Shown one piece after another: positions 24,093 through 33,428 of a stretch of 64,000 bases of DNA (positions within the stretch are counted from its first letter, which is position 1; every line of letters begins with the position of its first letter). The notes beneath the pieces were generated by a model that searched no databases, was not told the DNA's origin, and saw nothing but the letters and a program-made list of their open reading frames with translations. A program made the position numbers and the translations under genes. The stretch is taken from positions 19,448-83,447 of the forward strand of contig CAOKQK010000004.1 of NCBI GenBank assembly GCA_948470905.1, in the 5' to 3' direction. The DNA comes from an uncultured Lachnospiraceae bacterium. Its GTDB lineage: Bacteria > Bacillota > Clostridia > Lachnospirales > Lachnospiraceae.

Positions 24093-25001
24093 TTAAATTT
24101 TTTCAATGGGCAGCCAGATCTGGATCATCCGCTCCGCCCTGGGCAGCCAGTGATACACCTCAAATTCCGGAGCCTGCTTCAGCTGAAACCCCATCTCAGG
24201 CATCCATTCCGTCAGGATCTGGGGTCTCTGGTTCAGGATTTCAAAATAATCCGGAATCGGCCTTGTTGTTACCTTTGTCTCAAAGACAACATAAGTGGCT
24301 TTCGGCACAGTGATATTCTCAAAGCCCATGGTTTCCACGAAATCCACGCCTGTTACCTTGTGGTCATAGAGATGGTCCCTCTCCCAGGCACGCAGCTCGT
24401 GACAGTAGCAGAAATCATAGCCCTCATCGGTTAGGTTGGTGACAACTCCATAGCTGTCTCCGCCGTAGGACGCACCCATCAGAAACCACTGTTTGCCCCT
24501 GGTGGAGATAAACATCTGCTCCTCCTGCTTCTCGCGCTCCTTTCCATAGGGCGCTCCGGTAAAATGGGACCTGTAACCGGTCAGGATCATTTCATTTCTT
24601 TCCTCAATTCTGTAATTCATACTTCTACCGCCTTTCATCGAAATATTCAGCACAAGGCGGGAGAATGATCTCAGACTGCTTCCTCCGTACCTTGCCTGGG
24701 ACGGCAGGATACCGTGGAACTTCTGGAATGCCCTCGCAAAGCTGTCCGGACTCTCATAGCCATATTTCATTGCGGCATCTATTACCTTGATATCGCAGGA
24801 AGCAAGCTCGCTGCCCGCAAGCGACAGTCTGCGGTTCCGGATGTATTCCCCCAGGGTAAACCCACAAAGGATACTGAAGACCCGCTGGAAATGATAGCTT
24901 GACGAAAAGCCCTGCGCCGCCACCTCATCATAATCAATCTCCTCCAGCAGATGGTCTTCAATGTAGTCCACCGCATTCTGTAATCCCGTGATCCAGTCCA
25001 T
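24093..25001 (-). CDS. AraC-family regulator with GyrI-like effector domain
   Basis: 302 residues. Residues 1-105 are two AraC helix-turn-helix motifs ('FSSSYHFQRVFSILCGFTLG', 'YGYESPDSFARAFQKFHG'). Residues 130-300 are a GyrI-like small-molecule-binding domain ('YRIEERNEMILTGYR' ... 'VYHWLPRAERMIQIWLPIEK'). Proteins of this design (Rob/BmrR-like effector domain) bind hydrophobic or cationic compounds and activate export or detoxification genes. It is encoded 56 bp after the DUF4291 gene on the same strand. Confidence 0.9.
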   Translation of the reverse strand: MDWITGLQNAVDYIEDHLLEEIDYDEVAAQGFSSSYHFQRVFSILCGFTLGEYIRNRRLSLAGSELASCDIKVIDAAMKYGYESPDSFARAFQKFHGILPSQARYGGSSLRSFSRLVLNISMKGGRSMNYRIEERNEMILTGYRSHFTGAPYGKEREKQEEQMFISTRGKQWFLMGASYGGDSYGVVTNLTDEGYDFCYCHELRAWERDHLYDHKVTGVDFVETMGFENITVPKATYVVFETKVTTRPIPDYFEILNQRPQILTEWMPEMGFQLKQAPEFEVYHWLPRAERMIQIWLPIEKI

Positions 25002-25057
25002 ACACTCTCCCTCCTCATACTCCAGTTACGCCTCTTTGTTCCGAGGCTACTGTTATT

Positions 25058-25651
25058 CTACCAAAAGGCACTTCTGTTTTCCCGATCTTTCGTGCTTTCC
25101 TCTGGGGGATAAATTTTTTCGTCAGGCAGCAAATCAGTTATGTCCTGCCCCATCTCTTTTCTTCTCCTCAAGTCATCTACATACTCTGTAATATCAGTGA
25201 GTTTAACAATCCACTCATGGACATATCTTCTCAGCGCCTCTCTTCTCAAGCCTATCTGTATGGAACGATGGTTTAAAGCGTTTCCGGATATGTCACGTTC
25301 CGGATCCCACTGGCACCGTATATCTGAATTCTGTATCCGGGACCGCCACTCCTCATAGCTGTCATAGACACCCTCCTGATAACTGGATAAGACAGCGTTT
25401 TTCACCATATGGTCGAACCCTTCCCTGCGCAGTTCAATCGCCAAAGTGTGTTCCTGGTTCTCCTTTGTCCCCCATCCGCTCCGGTACATCATCCACAGAA
25501 AAGAAGGCTTGATCCAGGTCATCCTGTCCATTTTAAACTTCGGGCCGAATGTTCCCAGCCGAACTGCCTCACGGGCAATATCTCCTGCATATGCCTGATA
25601 TACGCGGATGGTTTCCGTTGTATAAACAGCTCTGATTTTCTTATTTTCCAC
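25058..25651 (-). CDS. DUF4291 family protein
   Basis: 197 residues. The conserved family core is plain: 'IRAVYTTETIRVYQAY' near the N-terminus, 'MTWIKPSFLWMMYRSGWGTK' around 43-62 and 'WDPERD' near 115. The function of the family is not known. A GTG at 25651 has AAGAGG 8 bases upstream and gives the usual family N-terminus; an ATG seven codons earlier lacks a ribosome site. It probably shares a transcript with the AraC/GyrI regulator downstream. Confidence 0.85.
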   Translation of the reverse strand: MENKKIRAVYTTETIRVYQAYAGDIAREAVRLGTFGPKFKMDRMTWIKPSFLWMMYRSGWGTKENQEHTLAIELRREGFDHMVKNAVLSSYQEGVYDSYEEWRSRIQNSDIRCQWDPERDISGNALNHRSIQIGLRREALRRYVHEWIVKLTDITEYVDDLRRRKEMGQDITDLLPDEKIYPPEESTKDRENRSAFW

Positions 25652-26093
25652 TTTTTCAACCTCTTTTCGCATGAACTTTATCTTTTTTCAATCTGCTATC
25701 CCCATGGCTCCAACCTCCGTCTTCCGAACCCGCATTTCCCTTTCGGGCCGCCAATGGCATTCCCCTACACAATTCATGGATCAGGCTTTCCGCTTTTTTG
25801 TCACCCTGCCTGCTCTGTAAAGAACTGCACGCTCCCGACCGATTAATGTCAGTCAGACAGCTGTGATTGTCTGATATCTATTTTACAGCCTTCTGTAACA
25901 GAATGCAAACAGATCTCCCCTGATAAATTTCATATATTTTTCATCTGCTCCTTTGTTATTTCAGAAAAATGTGCTATACTGATTATTACAGAGCACTATT
26001 ATGCTCACTGCCTTAAAAAAGCATCTGTCCAGGCAGCATCCGGAGGGATTTATGCTGCTCTGGCAAATGCGGAACTAAATGGAGGGGAATTTG
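25652..26093. other. Divergent intergenic region, DUF4291 / GGDEF-EAL
   Basis: 442 bp without a gene. It holds a plausible plus-strand promoter at 25953-25980; nothing else is recognisable. Confidence 0.5.
25953..25980 (+). promoter_or_regulatory. Promoter of the GGDEF-EAL gene
   Basis: -35 TTGTTA, 16-bp spacer, -10 TATACT (preceded by TGTGC), about 110 bp before the start codon. Confidence 0.5.
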
Positions 26094-27767
26094 ATGGACG
26101 GCGGAAACAGTAAAACAACTTTCGAGGCATGCTGCAATTTTATCAGGGCTTTTTCCACCTGCATGCATGACTATCTCTATGTCTATGACCTTACAGGCGA
26201 CGCCTATTACATTGCAGAGCCGGCTGTATCCCGTTTCAGGCTGCCAGGCTGCCTTTTTCAGAATGTAGTGGCAACTCTTGCCACCTTTGTATATCCCGAG
26301 GATGAAGCTATGCTCAATTCGGACTTGGAGCTCCTGCTTTCGGGTGAAAAGGATGAACACAACCTGGAATACCGCTGGCTGGGCCGGGACGGTTCACCTA
26401 TATGGATCAACTGCAAGGGACGGCTGATCACATCGGAAAACGGACATACTCTCATGATTGGCTGTATCAACGAGATTGGGAACCTTGCCAAGGCTGACAA
26501 TATCAGCGGGCTTCTGGGAGAGTCCTCCCTGCGGGAATACATACAGCAGCTATTGCCTGCAACTGACGACGCCCTGTTCCTGCGGATTGGCATAGATGAC
26601 TTCAAGCTGATCAACGAAAGGCACGGAACTGAATACGGCAACTTTGTCCTTCGGGAGGTTGCCGGCTGCATTGTCAATTGCCTCTCTCCCAGCCAGTCAG
26701 CGTACCGCATTGTGTCAGACGAATTCATGGTGGCAGATGTGTCAGGCGCCGGTTACTACGAGATGAACAAGCTTTACCACAACATCCGTTCTGCCGTGGA
26801 CAGCGTGGTCGCAAGGGAGAAATATAAGTCCATCTACACGATTTCCGGTGGACTGCTCTCTCTGAAAGATTTGGACTGCTCCCTCCCGAACAGTGTGGAC
26901 GAGATCATGAAGCTGTCTGAATTCGCCCTCACAGAGGCAAAGAACCGCGGCAAGAATCAGATGTACTTCTTCCGGCCGGACGATTATGACCTGTTCCTGC
27001 GCACCCGGTATGTCCGCAGCTGCCTCCGTCAGGCACTGGCAAACGACTTCAAAGGCTTTGAGCTGTATTATCAGCCCATTGTCAGGTCAGACAACGGCGG
27101 GCTGTTTGCCGCAGAGACCCTGCTGCGCTTTCACTCGCCCAGCGGGGAGAACATTTTCCCCATGGAATTTATCCCTATCCTGGAAGAAAGCGGCCTGATC
27201 ATTCCCGTGGGAAAATGGATCATCCGCAATTCTCTTTCCATGTGCAAAAGATTCCGTGAGCAGTACCCCGGCTTTATGGTTTCCATCAACCTGTCCTACA
27301 TTCAGCTTTTAAAAAGCCCCATGTTCGAGGATATTACGGAATCGCTGAAAGACGTCGACCTTCCCCCGTCCTGCCTGATTGTGGAGCTTACAGAAAGCGG
27401 GCATTTAGAAGATAGTATTGCAGTACAAAATGTCTGGCGGAAGCTGCGTGAGATTGGAGTACATATTGCGCTGGACGATTTCGGAACCGGCTACTCTAAC
27501 CTGATTAACATTGGGAATCTGAAGCCCAATATCGTAAAAATAGACCGCAGCTTCACTCTCAAAGCGCTGAACTATGAATATGAACATGAATTACTGATAC
27601 ATATCATCAAGATGGTCCACAGCATCGGCTTGAATCTGGTGGTGGAAGGCATCGAGACGGATGATGAACTGCAGCGCATCACTGCTTTAAATCCGGACTA
27701 TATACAAGGCTACTATTACAGCAAACCCTGCCCTGAGAGTGAATTCTCGGAGAAATACCTTAAATAA
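26094..27767 (+). CDS. PAS-like/degenerate GGDEF-EAL cyclic-di-GMP protein
   Basis: 557 residues, no membrane helix. Residues ~15-130 form a PAS-like sensor. Residues ~135-290 are a GGDEF domain whose active-site loop reads 'IVSDEF', losing both glycines, so cyclase activity is unlikely. Residues ~300-555 are an EAL domain: 'AAETLLRF' (EAL as ETL, catalytic Glu kept), 'INLSYIQL', 'ELTESGHL', 'LDDFGTGYSNL', 'KIDRSF' and 'VEGIETDDE'. Metal ligands appear intact, so it is probably a c-di-GMP phosphodiesterase with a regulatory GGDEF. ATG 26094 follows GGAGGGG by 6 bases; an earlier ATG lies inside that ribosome site. Confidence 0.9.
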   Translation: MDGGNSKTTFEACCNFIRAFSTCMHDYLYVYDLTGDAYYIAEPAVSRFRLPGCLFQNVVATLATFVYPEDEAMLNSDLELLLSGEKDEHNLEYRWLGRDGSPIWINCKGRLITSENGHTLMIGCINEIGNLAKADNISGLLGESSLREYIQQLLPATDDALFLRIGIDDFKLINERHGTEYGNFVLREVAGCIVNCLSPSQSAYRIVSDEFMVADVSGAGYYEMNKLYHNIRSAVDSVVAREKYKSIYTISGGLLSLKDLDCSLPNSVDEIMKLSEFALTEAKNRGKNQMYFFRPDDYDLFLRTRYVRSCLRQALANDFKGFELYYQPIVRSDNGGLFAAETLLRFHSPSGENIFPMEFIPILEESGLIIPVGKWIIRNSLSMCKRFREQYPGFMVSINLSYIQLLKSPMFEDITESLKDVDLPPSCLIVELTESGHLEDSIAVQNVWRKLREIGVHIALDDFGTGYSNLINIGNLKPNIVKIDRSFTLKALNYEYEHELLIHIIKMVHSIGLNLVVEGIETDDELQRITALNPDYIQGYYYSKPCPESEFSEKYLK

Positions 27768-27781
27768 CTGCCTGATCAACA

Positions 27782-27804
27782 GCCCCGCCGCAGGCTAGCG
27801 GGGC
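27782..27804 (+). terminator. Hairpin after the GGDEF-EAL gene
   Basis: GCCCCGC-N9-GCGGGGC, a perfect 7-bp stem 14 bp after the stop codon, with no T-run. A weak terminator or message-stabilising hairpin. Confidence 0.45.
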
Positions 27805-27849
27805 ATCAATCCTGTAGCGCAGTAAACTGAGTACACTCATAGGGCGCTA

Positions 27850-27916
27850 TGGTATGTGACCCTCAAAGCATTTGCCAAGGTCATACAGTCACTTGGCCCA
27901 TTACCCGCCGGGAAAT
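27850..27916 (+). repeat. Family A, degenerate deleted copy
   Basis: Retains 'TGACCCTC...GCATT.G.CAAGGTC', lacks the central AAGTAAACTT stem, then resumes at 'ACTTG....ATTACCCGCCGGGAA'. Decayed relative to the four full copies. Confidence 0.55.
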
Positions 27917-27940
27917 GGGCGCCGCCAGGCGCACCACTAC

Positions 27941-27990
27941 AAAAAAACATCCGCCTCCTGCCAAAACAGGAAACGGATGCTTTTTATTTT
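27941..27990 (-). terminator. Terminator of the LysM surface-protein gene
   Basis: On the minus strand: GCATCCG-TTTCCTG-TTTTG-GCAGGAG-GCGGATG followed by seven T. The long stem lies about 40 bp after the stop codon. Confidence 0.85.
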
Positions 27991-28028
27991 ACTTGATCTG
28001 CTACAAGGTAGATATGAACAGCCAGATC

Positions 28029-30086
28029 TTACTTAGCCTGGGAAGTGATGATAACTGCGTTCAGTCTGCCCCAGTCAAGATGCTCCTCGACACCCTTGAC
28101 TTCAATGGTGATCACGCCGTCAGTAACAGTCGCAGTGAAATGACCCTCTGTGAAGGTTGCTTTCTCAGGTGCAACCAGAGTCTGGCTCTCGCCATTTACA
28201 GTAATAACAGAAGAAGCCTGTGTCTTAGCGTCAAGGTCGCCGGACAGTACCCATACATCATAGGTGCCGTTTGCCACATCTGCCTTAAACGTGATAGCGG
28301 TGTCTTTTGTGCTCAGAGCCTCGCCGCCTCTCAGGTCGCTGCTGGTGTAGCCAAGTGTCGAGCACTCGTTCATTCTCCAACGTCCCAGCTGGTTATCAAC
28401 AGCGAAACCTGCGGTCTTGCCTTTCTCATATACGGTAGAAGCGTTAGTATCGTTCTTGCCCTGTGCAAGCACAGCAATGTAACCATTTGCCGTTGTAGGC
28501 ATTACCTTATTCTTGTCCTTATCTGTCTGCTCCTGAGCCAGGGTGATGTCATAACCAACCTGGGTAACAGTGATGGAAGCCTTCTTGTCAGAACCAGCCA
28601 CTGCTACAGCATACTCAACCTTGCCGTTTACATCATAAGCGGTATCAGCATATGTATTGCTGGAAGCGGTTCCGATCTTGGTGCCGTCTCTGTATACATC
28701 ATAGGAAGAAGCGCCGCTTACTGCGTCCCATGTAAGGTTTGCAGTCAGCACTCTCTGCTGCTTTGTGAAATCATGAGAACCCTGTGTAGCTGCTGCCAGG
28801 TTCTTTACTTCACCTGCCGCTGTGGAATCCGTTGCAGGTGCGCTGGTAGCACTGGGTGCAGGTGTTGCGGTGCTGGGTGCTTCCGGTGTTGTAGTGCTGG
28901 GTGCTGAACCGGTAATCTGCAGTACCTGACCCGCAAAGATAAGCTTTGCATTCTTGATGGTTGCGGAATTCAGGTTGTAAATATCAATCCACTTGCTGCC
29001 GTTGCCCAGAAGCTTCTTGGCAATACCATAAAGGGTGTCGCCTCTCTGTACGGTGTATGTGCCGTCAGCAGAAATGGTAGCGCTGGTGCTGGGTGCAGGA
29101 GTGCTCTTGCTGGGCTCAGATGTTGCCGCACTGGGTGCAGGAGTGCTCTTGCTGGGTTCCGGTGTTGCTGCACTGGGCTCAGGAGTGCTCTTGCTGGGTT
29201 CGGGTGTAGCTGTGCTGGGTTCCGGTGTTGCTGCACTGCCGGCATCTGCTGCGCCTGCGGTCAGAACCATATTGTCATAGAAGGGACCTTCGCCTCCTGA
29301 CACAAGCTGGATACCAGCTACGCTGAACTTTGTGATCCCGGGTGTAGCCGCGCCGTTTGCATGGGTGCCTGCATCTACGATGTTGCCGCCCTTATTGTTG
29401 CCGCGGGGCTTGATGTAAGCGTCCTGAGTGAACTGACCGTCTCTCTTCTGGCCATTCTCAGTGTCCTCTGCTGCGAAAAGCTTCCACTTGGTATCAGCTC
29501 CCTTGTAGTCGCCGTCGGGCTCATAGACATTCATGGTGAAGCTCAGGACACCGTCCTTGTTGGACTTGTCGAGATCAATATCAATAGACACCTTTCTCCA
29601 TGCAGCCTTGCTGCCGCCTACCCACTCAAATACCTTGCCGCTGGTCGCATAATCAGTGCCCGATGCAGCTCCGTCAGCATAGCCGGGCATGATGTTCATG
29701 TTGCCGCTGCCTGCGCCGCCCATATTGATCAGGGCCTTGCCTTCGCTGTCATAAATGACCATGGCATTCGCCACGCCTTCGTTGAACACTTCATACTCCA
29801 GCTTTACGTGTCCTGCAGAAACTGCGGAAGCCAGCTTGTAATCTGCCTTTGCCTTGCCAGCCAAAGCAAGCTTGTTGGATGTGTTGCCGCCCTTATCTGT
29901 GTTGACGCCCGAAACAGATCCTGCGCTGACAGTCCAGCCAGCGGGAAGCTCAGCCTCATCCGTATAGATGGGAGTGCCTGCCTCAGCTGCCTGTACGGAG
30001 CCTGCCGGCAACATAGGGAAAGTCAAAGCCGCAGCAAGCGCAAGTGCCAGGGCTTTGTTCCCTTTGCTTAGAAATTTCCTTTTCAT
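28029..30086 (-). CDS. Secreted LysM surface protein with carbohydrate-binding-like modules
   Basis: 685 residues. Signal peptide 1-33 ends at V-Q-A-A. Residues ~40-275 form a beta-rich module with 'DIDLDKSNKDGVLSF' and 'GPFYDNMVL', homologous to the two modules of the protein at 1-2451. A linker of STPEPS-type repeats leads to a LysM domain (~345-392, 'YTVQRGDTLYGIAKKLLG', 'IFAGQVLQI') that should bind peptidoglycan. After a second Ala/Thr/Pro linker come an FnIII-like domain ('WDAVSGASSYDVYRDGTKIG') and a C-terminal galactose-binding-like domain ('GTYDVWVLSGDLD'), the kind found on pectin-acting enzymes. No catalytic domain is seen. It is probably a wall-anchored glycan-binding protein, divergent from the GH28 gene. 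Confidence 0.87.
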   Translation of the reverse strand: MKRKFLSKGNKALALALAAALTFPMLPAGSVQAAEAGTPIYTDEAELPAGWTVSAGSVSGVNTDKGGNTSNKLALAGKAKADYKLASAVSAGHVKLEYEVFNEGVANAMVIYDSEGKALINMGGAGSGNMNIMPGYADGAASGTDYATSGKVFEWVGGSKAAWRKVSIDIDLDKSNKDGVLSFTMNVYEPDGDYKGADTKWKLFAAEDTENGQKRDGQFTQDAYIKPRGNNKGGNIVDAGTHANGAATPGITKFSVAGIQLVSGGEGPFYDNMVLTAGAADAGSAATPEPSTATPEPSKSTPEPSAATPEPSKSTPAPSAATSEPSKSTPAPSTSATISADGTYTVQRGDTLYGIAKKLLGNGSKWIDIYNLNSATIKNAKLIFAGQVLQITGSAPSTTTPEAPSTATPAPSATSAPATDSTAAGEVKNLAAATQGSHDFTKQQRVLTANLTWDAVSGASSYDVYRDGTKIGTASSNTYADTAYDVNGKVEYAVAVAGSDKKASITVTQVGYDITLAQEQTDKDKNKVMPTTANGYIAVLAQGKNDTNASTVYEKGKTAGFAVDNQLGRWRMNECSTLGYTSSDLRGGEALSTKDTAITFKADVANGTYDVWVLSGDLDAKTQASSVITVNGESQTLVAPEKATFTEGHFTATVTDGVITIEVKGVEEHLDWGRLNAVIITSQAK

Positions 30087-30156
30087 TTCTTTTCCTCCTT
30101 ACATATTGTCTATCCTGACCTGTTTTCTTACAGCACACGGTCATATAGTATAATTA

Positions 30157-30185
30157 AGTATACAACTTTTATATCCAAATGTAAA
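30157..30185 (-). promoter_or_regulatory. Promoter of the LysM surface-protein gene
   Basis: Minus strand: -35 TTTACA, 17-bp spacer, -10 TATACT, about 70 bp before the start codon. A plus-strand TATAAT (30283-30288) that may serve the GH28 gene has no clear -35 partner. Confidence 0.6.
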
Positions 30186-30354
30186 GTGGGCTTTGTGAGT
30201 TTTTTCTGGATTTACCGCCAAACAACAATTTTTGCAAGGTAATTTTTCATAGATTATGGTGGTCTTTCCAACGAAAATATTATATAATGACCATGTCAGG
30301 GACGCACAGCGCCCCCGAGCCTGCAAATCACCGGCAACATGCTTTTTTTATATC

Positions 30355-30455
30355 AGTCTCCCAACAGATACGCCCCGGAGGGAAATTCCAGCTGGGTCCT
30401 TTTCAGGTGGAATTTCCTTCCAGAACAGGGGGGCGTAGGAGTGAAGAGACGGAAC
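30355..30455 (+). promoter_or_regulatory. Family B structured leader, GH28 gene
   Basis: P1 is GTCTC (30355) pairing with GAGAC (in 'GAAGAGACGGAAC'), a compensatory change from the GCCTC/GAGGC of other copies. P2 is ACGCCCC/GGGGCGT. P3 is GGAGGGAAATTCCAGCTG against CAGGTGGAATTTCCTTCC, hairpin 30377-30421. AGGAGG and the start codon follow 20 nt later. Confidence 0.75.
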
Positions 30456-30474
30456 TTTAATCAGGAGGAAACTT

Positions 30475-33255
30475 ATGGCACCCTATGTTATTCCCGAGGC
30501 TTCCGGCGCCTCCATCCGTCCCATGCAGCTTCTAAAAGACACTTATTTCCCCGTCACGGATTTCGGCGCAGGCACAAAGAACCCCCCCCTGTGCAACACA
30601 GAAGCGTTTAACAGCGCCATCTGCGCCGCTGCGGCAAAGGGGGGAACCGTCGTCATCCCCTCAGGAACCTTTTATGTACATACGATCCTTTTAAAAAGCA
30701 ACGTGAATCTGTACCTGGAAGAAGGCGCCGTCGTGGCCGCGGCAGAGCCCGGCAGCCCCCTGCCTCAGGGCAGCGAAGGAAAAGGGCTAATGCCATCCGC
30801 CGGGGGCTGCTGCGCGGAGCCGGAGGTCAACCCCTACCTGGGGCTCCAGGACCACGGGCACTCTTACTTTGCAAATAGTCTGGTGTACGGCGCCGACCTG
30901 GAAAACATCATGATCTACGGCAAAGGGCTGTTCACCGGGGGCAGATTCGACACGGAAAGCGGCATCCTGGAATACGTCCTCCAGGGCGGCGACCCAAAAG
31001 AGCCCAAGGACCGTGAGGCCAGAGGGCACCGCGGCGAGTGGTTCGCCAACAAGGGCATCGCCCTGGTACGCTGCAAGAATATCGTGTTTGAAGACTTTTC
31101 CATCACCATCGGCGGGCACTTCGCCATCATAACCGAGGGCTGCGAGAACCTGTATGTGAACCGTCTGCTGGTGGACACCACCAGGGACGCCTTCGACATC
31201 GACTGCTGCCAGGATGTCACCGTCCTGCACACCACCTGTAACTCCCTGACCGACGACGGGCTGTGCCTGAAAGCCTCTTTCGGAGCAGGCGTCTTCAAGC
31301 CTCTGCAAAATGTGCTCATCGAGGACTGCATTGTCAGCGGATATGACGCCGGCAGCGTCTACGCCGGGGAATACACCCGGGACAAGCTGGCGGCACAGGA
31401 TCGCTGCGGCCCAACAGGACGTGTGAAGTTCGGCACCGAATCCACCTGCGGCTACCACCGGGTAACGATCCGCCGGGTGCGCTTTGACCGCTCCAGAGGC
31501 TTTGCCATGGAGGCGGTGGACTGTTCCAGTTTAACGGACGTTATTTTTGAAGACTGTCTGCTGGACAATGTCTCAAGCTCCCCTATTTTTATCCGCGCAG
31601 GCGACAGGGGCAGGTTCCCGGTGACAGGCCACAGCGCCTCCACGGCTTTTCCCGCCCCGGGACCCGATGTGCGCATGGACAGCCGGGGCTGGGTGCTGCC
31701 AAACACCCCCGGCTACCACTGCTATCCCGCCGCCAGGTACACCCCTCATTACAACCGTACAAAGACCGTCACGGCGGACGGGCATTCCTCCTTTGAGATC
31801 GTGGACCCTGATGCCCCCGTCATATGCAACCCGGCAAATTATATGGAACAGGACGGACATATCTACCTGAAACGCTGGCAGCCTTTCGGAGATGACTCCT
31901 CGGCAGCCGGCTCCTATGAGCCCGACCTTTCCTGTGAGATACTGCCGGAGGACCTGCCCCTCTATGCCAACGGTGTGGGCTGTGCGGAACTGGCAAAGGT
32001 GGAAAACGTGCGTATCCGCAATGTGAAGATCACCAACGCCGACCCCCGCTACCCCATCCTTCTGATGGGGATGACGGATTCCCACCTGAAAAATGTCCTT
32101 CTGGAAAATATTTCCGTGGAATACCGGGGCGGACTTGCCATGGAACATGCCGTGGAACAGCGCCAGCTTAATACCGAGTGGAAGTTCTCACAATTCCACG
32201 CAAAAGAGCATGTGCAGAACCTACCCTGGCTTGCCAACACCTTCTTCTTAAAAAATGAAGGGCTGCTGCCCCGGGCGGACTGGGATGCAGAAAGCGGCTG
32301 CTGGAAAGACGACCCCTACAACGTGCCGGAACTGCCGGAGGTCTACCCGGAACCCAGCAACTGGGGCATCCTGCCCGCCTACGGACTCTTTGCAAGGCAT
32401 GTGGACGGGCTGACCCTGAAAAATATCAGCATATCCTGCAAGGTGCCTGACAGCAGACACGTCTGCGTATTCGACGACATGAGCGGCGTGCGGGTGGAGG
32501 GCCTCACCGCAGACTGCGCGGCAGGCATTGCTCCCATTGCTGTCATCACTGATCACTACAGAAGACATACCAATGGGGAAAACGTGCCGGAACAGCCCTA
32601 CTTTACCACCACAGTCACAGGACTGGAACTGATAACGCCGCCCGTCCTCCGCAGGCGGGGCGAAACGCAGTCCCCCGCGGCACTGTGGGCTCCCGCAGAC
32701 GCCACACGTGCGCAGGACTTCGCAGACACACTGTCGGCTCCCGCAGACGCCGCACAGGCGCAGATAGCGGATATCCACATCCACGCCCCTGCGCCGGGCA
32801 CGCCCCCGGACAGCCTGTATCCCTATCCCACCGCCCCCTGCCTGGAGACCGGCTACCGCTTCCAAGTGGACACAGATGATTACCCCCTGCCCCTCACCGT
32901 ACACCGTCCCTTTATCCGCCCTATCGCCCCGGTGTCCGTGGCCGCAGGCGAAACCCTTTCCCTTGCGCTGTCCGTCCGCAACCCTGCCACGGATATCTCT
33001 GACGAGGCGGACAATGGGATCATCTACAATGAACAGCAGCGCCTGAATCACAGTGTCAAGGGTGCGTCGGTGACACTCTCCCTCTCCTGCGAAAACCCGC
33101 CCGCCGGGGCAACATTCCATGAAGCGGAACGGCTCTTTCGCTGGACCCCTGCTCCTTCGCAATGCGGCAGATATGAGATTGTCTTCGTTGTGGACGACGG
33201 AATAATACCGGAGAAGATGACAGTACAGATCACTGTCCGCCCTGAAAATACCTGA
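30475..33255 (+). CDS. GH28-family polygalacturonase-like enzyme with C-terminal Ig domain
   Basis: 926 residues, no signal peptide. A right-handed beta-helix starts with 'TDFGAGTKN...NTEAFNSAI'. GH28 active-site regions are present in altered form: 'TRDAFDID' (family NTDGxD), 'LTDDGLCLK' (family D-D) and 'VKFGTESTCGYHRVTI'; the classical GHG and RIK motifs are not obvious. The fold and the two Asp regions support pectin or rhamnogalacturonan hydrolysis, though the substrate may be unusual. Residues ~805-920 are a putative Ig domain. Being cytoplasmic, it would act on imported oligosaccharides. A family B leader precedes it, and a shared terminator separates it from the convergent DUF2264 gene. 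Confidence 0.82.
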   Translation: MAPYVIPEASGASIRPMQLLKDTYFPVTDFGAGTKNPPLCNTEAFNSAICAAAAKGGTVVIPSGTFYVHTILLKSNVNLYLEEGAVVAAAEPGSPLPQGSEGKGLMPSAGGCCAEPEVNPYLGLQDHGHSYFANSLVYGADLENIMIYGKGLFTGGRFDTESGILEYVLQGGDPKEPKDREARGHRGEWFANKGIALVRCKNIVFEDFSITIGGHFAIITEGCENLYVNRLLVDTTRDAFDIDCCQDVTVLHTTCNSLTDDGLCLKASFGAGVFKPLQNVLIEDCIVSGYDAGSVYAGEYTRDKLAAQDRCGPTGRVKFGTESTCGYHRVTIRRVRFDRSRGFAMEAVDCSSLTDVIFEDCLLDNVSSSPIFIRAGDRGRFPVTGHSASTAFPAPGPDVRMDSRGWVLPNTPGYHCYPAARYTPHYNRTKTVTADGHSSFEIVDPDAPVICNPANYMEQDGHIYLKRWQPFGDDSSAAGSYEPDLSCEILPEDLPLYANGVGCAELAKVENVRIRNVKITNADPRYPILLMGMTDSHLKNVLLENISVEYRGGLAMEHAVEQRQLNTEWKFSQFHAKEHVQNLPWLANTFFLKNEGLLPRADWDAESGCWKDDPYNVPELPEVYPEPSNWGILPAYGLFARHVDGLTLKNISISCKVPDSRHVCVFDDMSGVRVEGLTADCAAGIAPIAVITDHYRRHTNGENVPEQPYFTTTVTGLELITPPVLRRRGETQSPAALWAPADATRAQDFADTLSAPADAAQAQIADIHIHAPAPGTPPDSLYPYPTAPCLETGYRFQVDTDDYPLPLTVHRPFIRPIAPVSVAAGETLSLALSVRNPATDISDEADNGIIYNEQQRLNHSVKGASVTLSLSCENPPAGATFHEAERLFRWTPAPSQCGRYEIVFVVDDGIIPEKMTVQITVRPENT

Positions 33256-33366
33256 TCCGAATTTGATGCTCTGGCCAGCCAAAGGGCTGCCGCACAAAAG
33301 AAAACACCTGCAAGAGACGGCATGTAAAAGCATTTTGACATAACCCGCCGCCTGCCAGAGGCACAC

Positions 33367-33406
33367 AGACCCGGCGAAGCCTTTTAAGTTTTCGCCGGGT
33401 CTTCTT
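33367..33406. terminator. Bidirectional terminator between the GH28 and DUF2264 genes
   Basis: AGACCCGGCGAA/TTCGCCGGGTCT, a perfect 12-bp stem between convergent genes. The plus strand continues TCTT. Confidence 0.8.
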
Positions 33407-33428
33407 CATGCCATGTGTCCCCCTGTCA

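Noticed and set aside
26094-27767. GGDEF-EAL protein as an active diguanylate cyclase
   Set aside because: The GGDEF loop reads SDEF and lacks both glycines, so only the phosphodiesterase half is likely to be active.
28029-30071. Long plus-strand frames antisense to the LysM protein
   Set aside because: They arise from the Ala/Ser/Pro-rich codon bias of the real gene, lack ribosome sites and have no recognisable domain.
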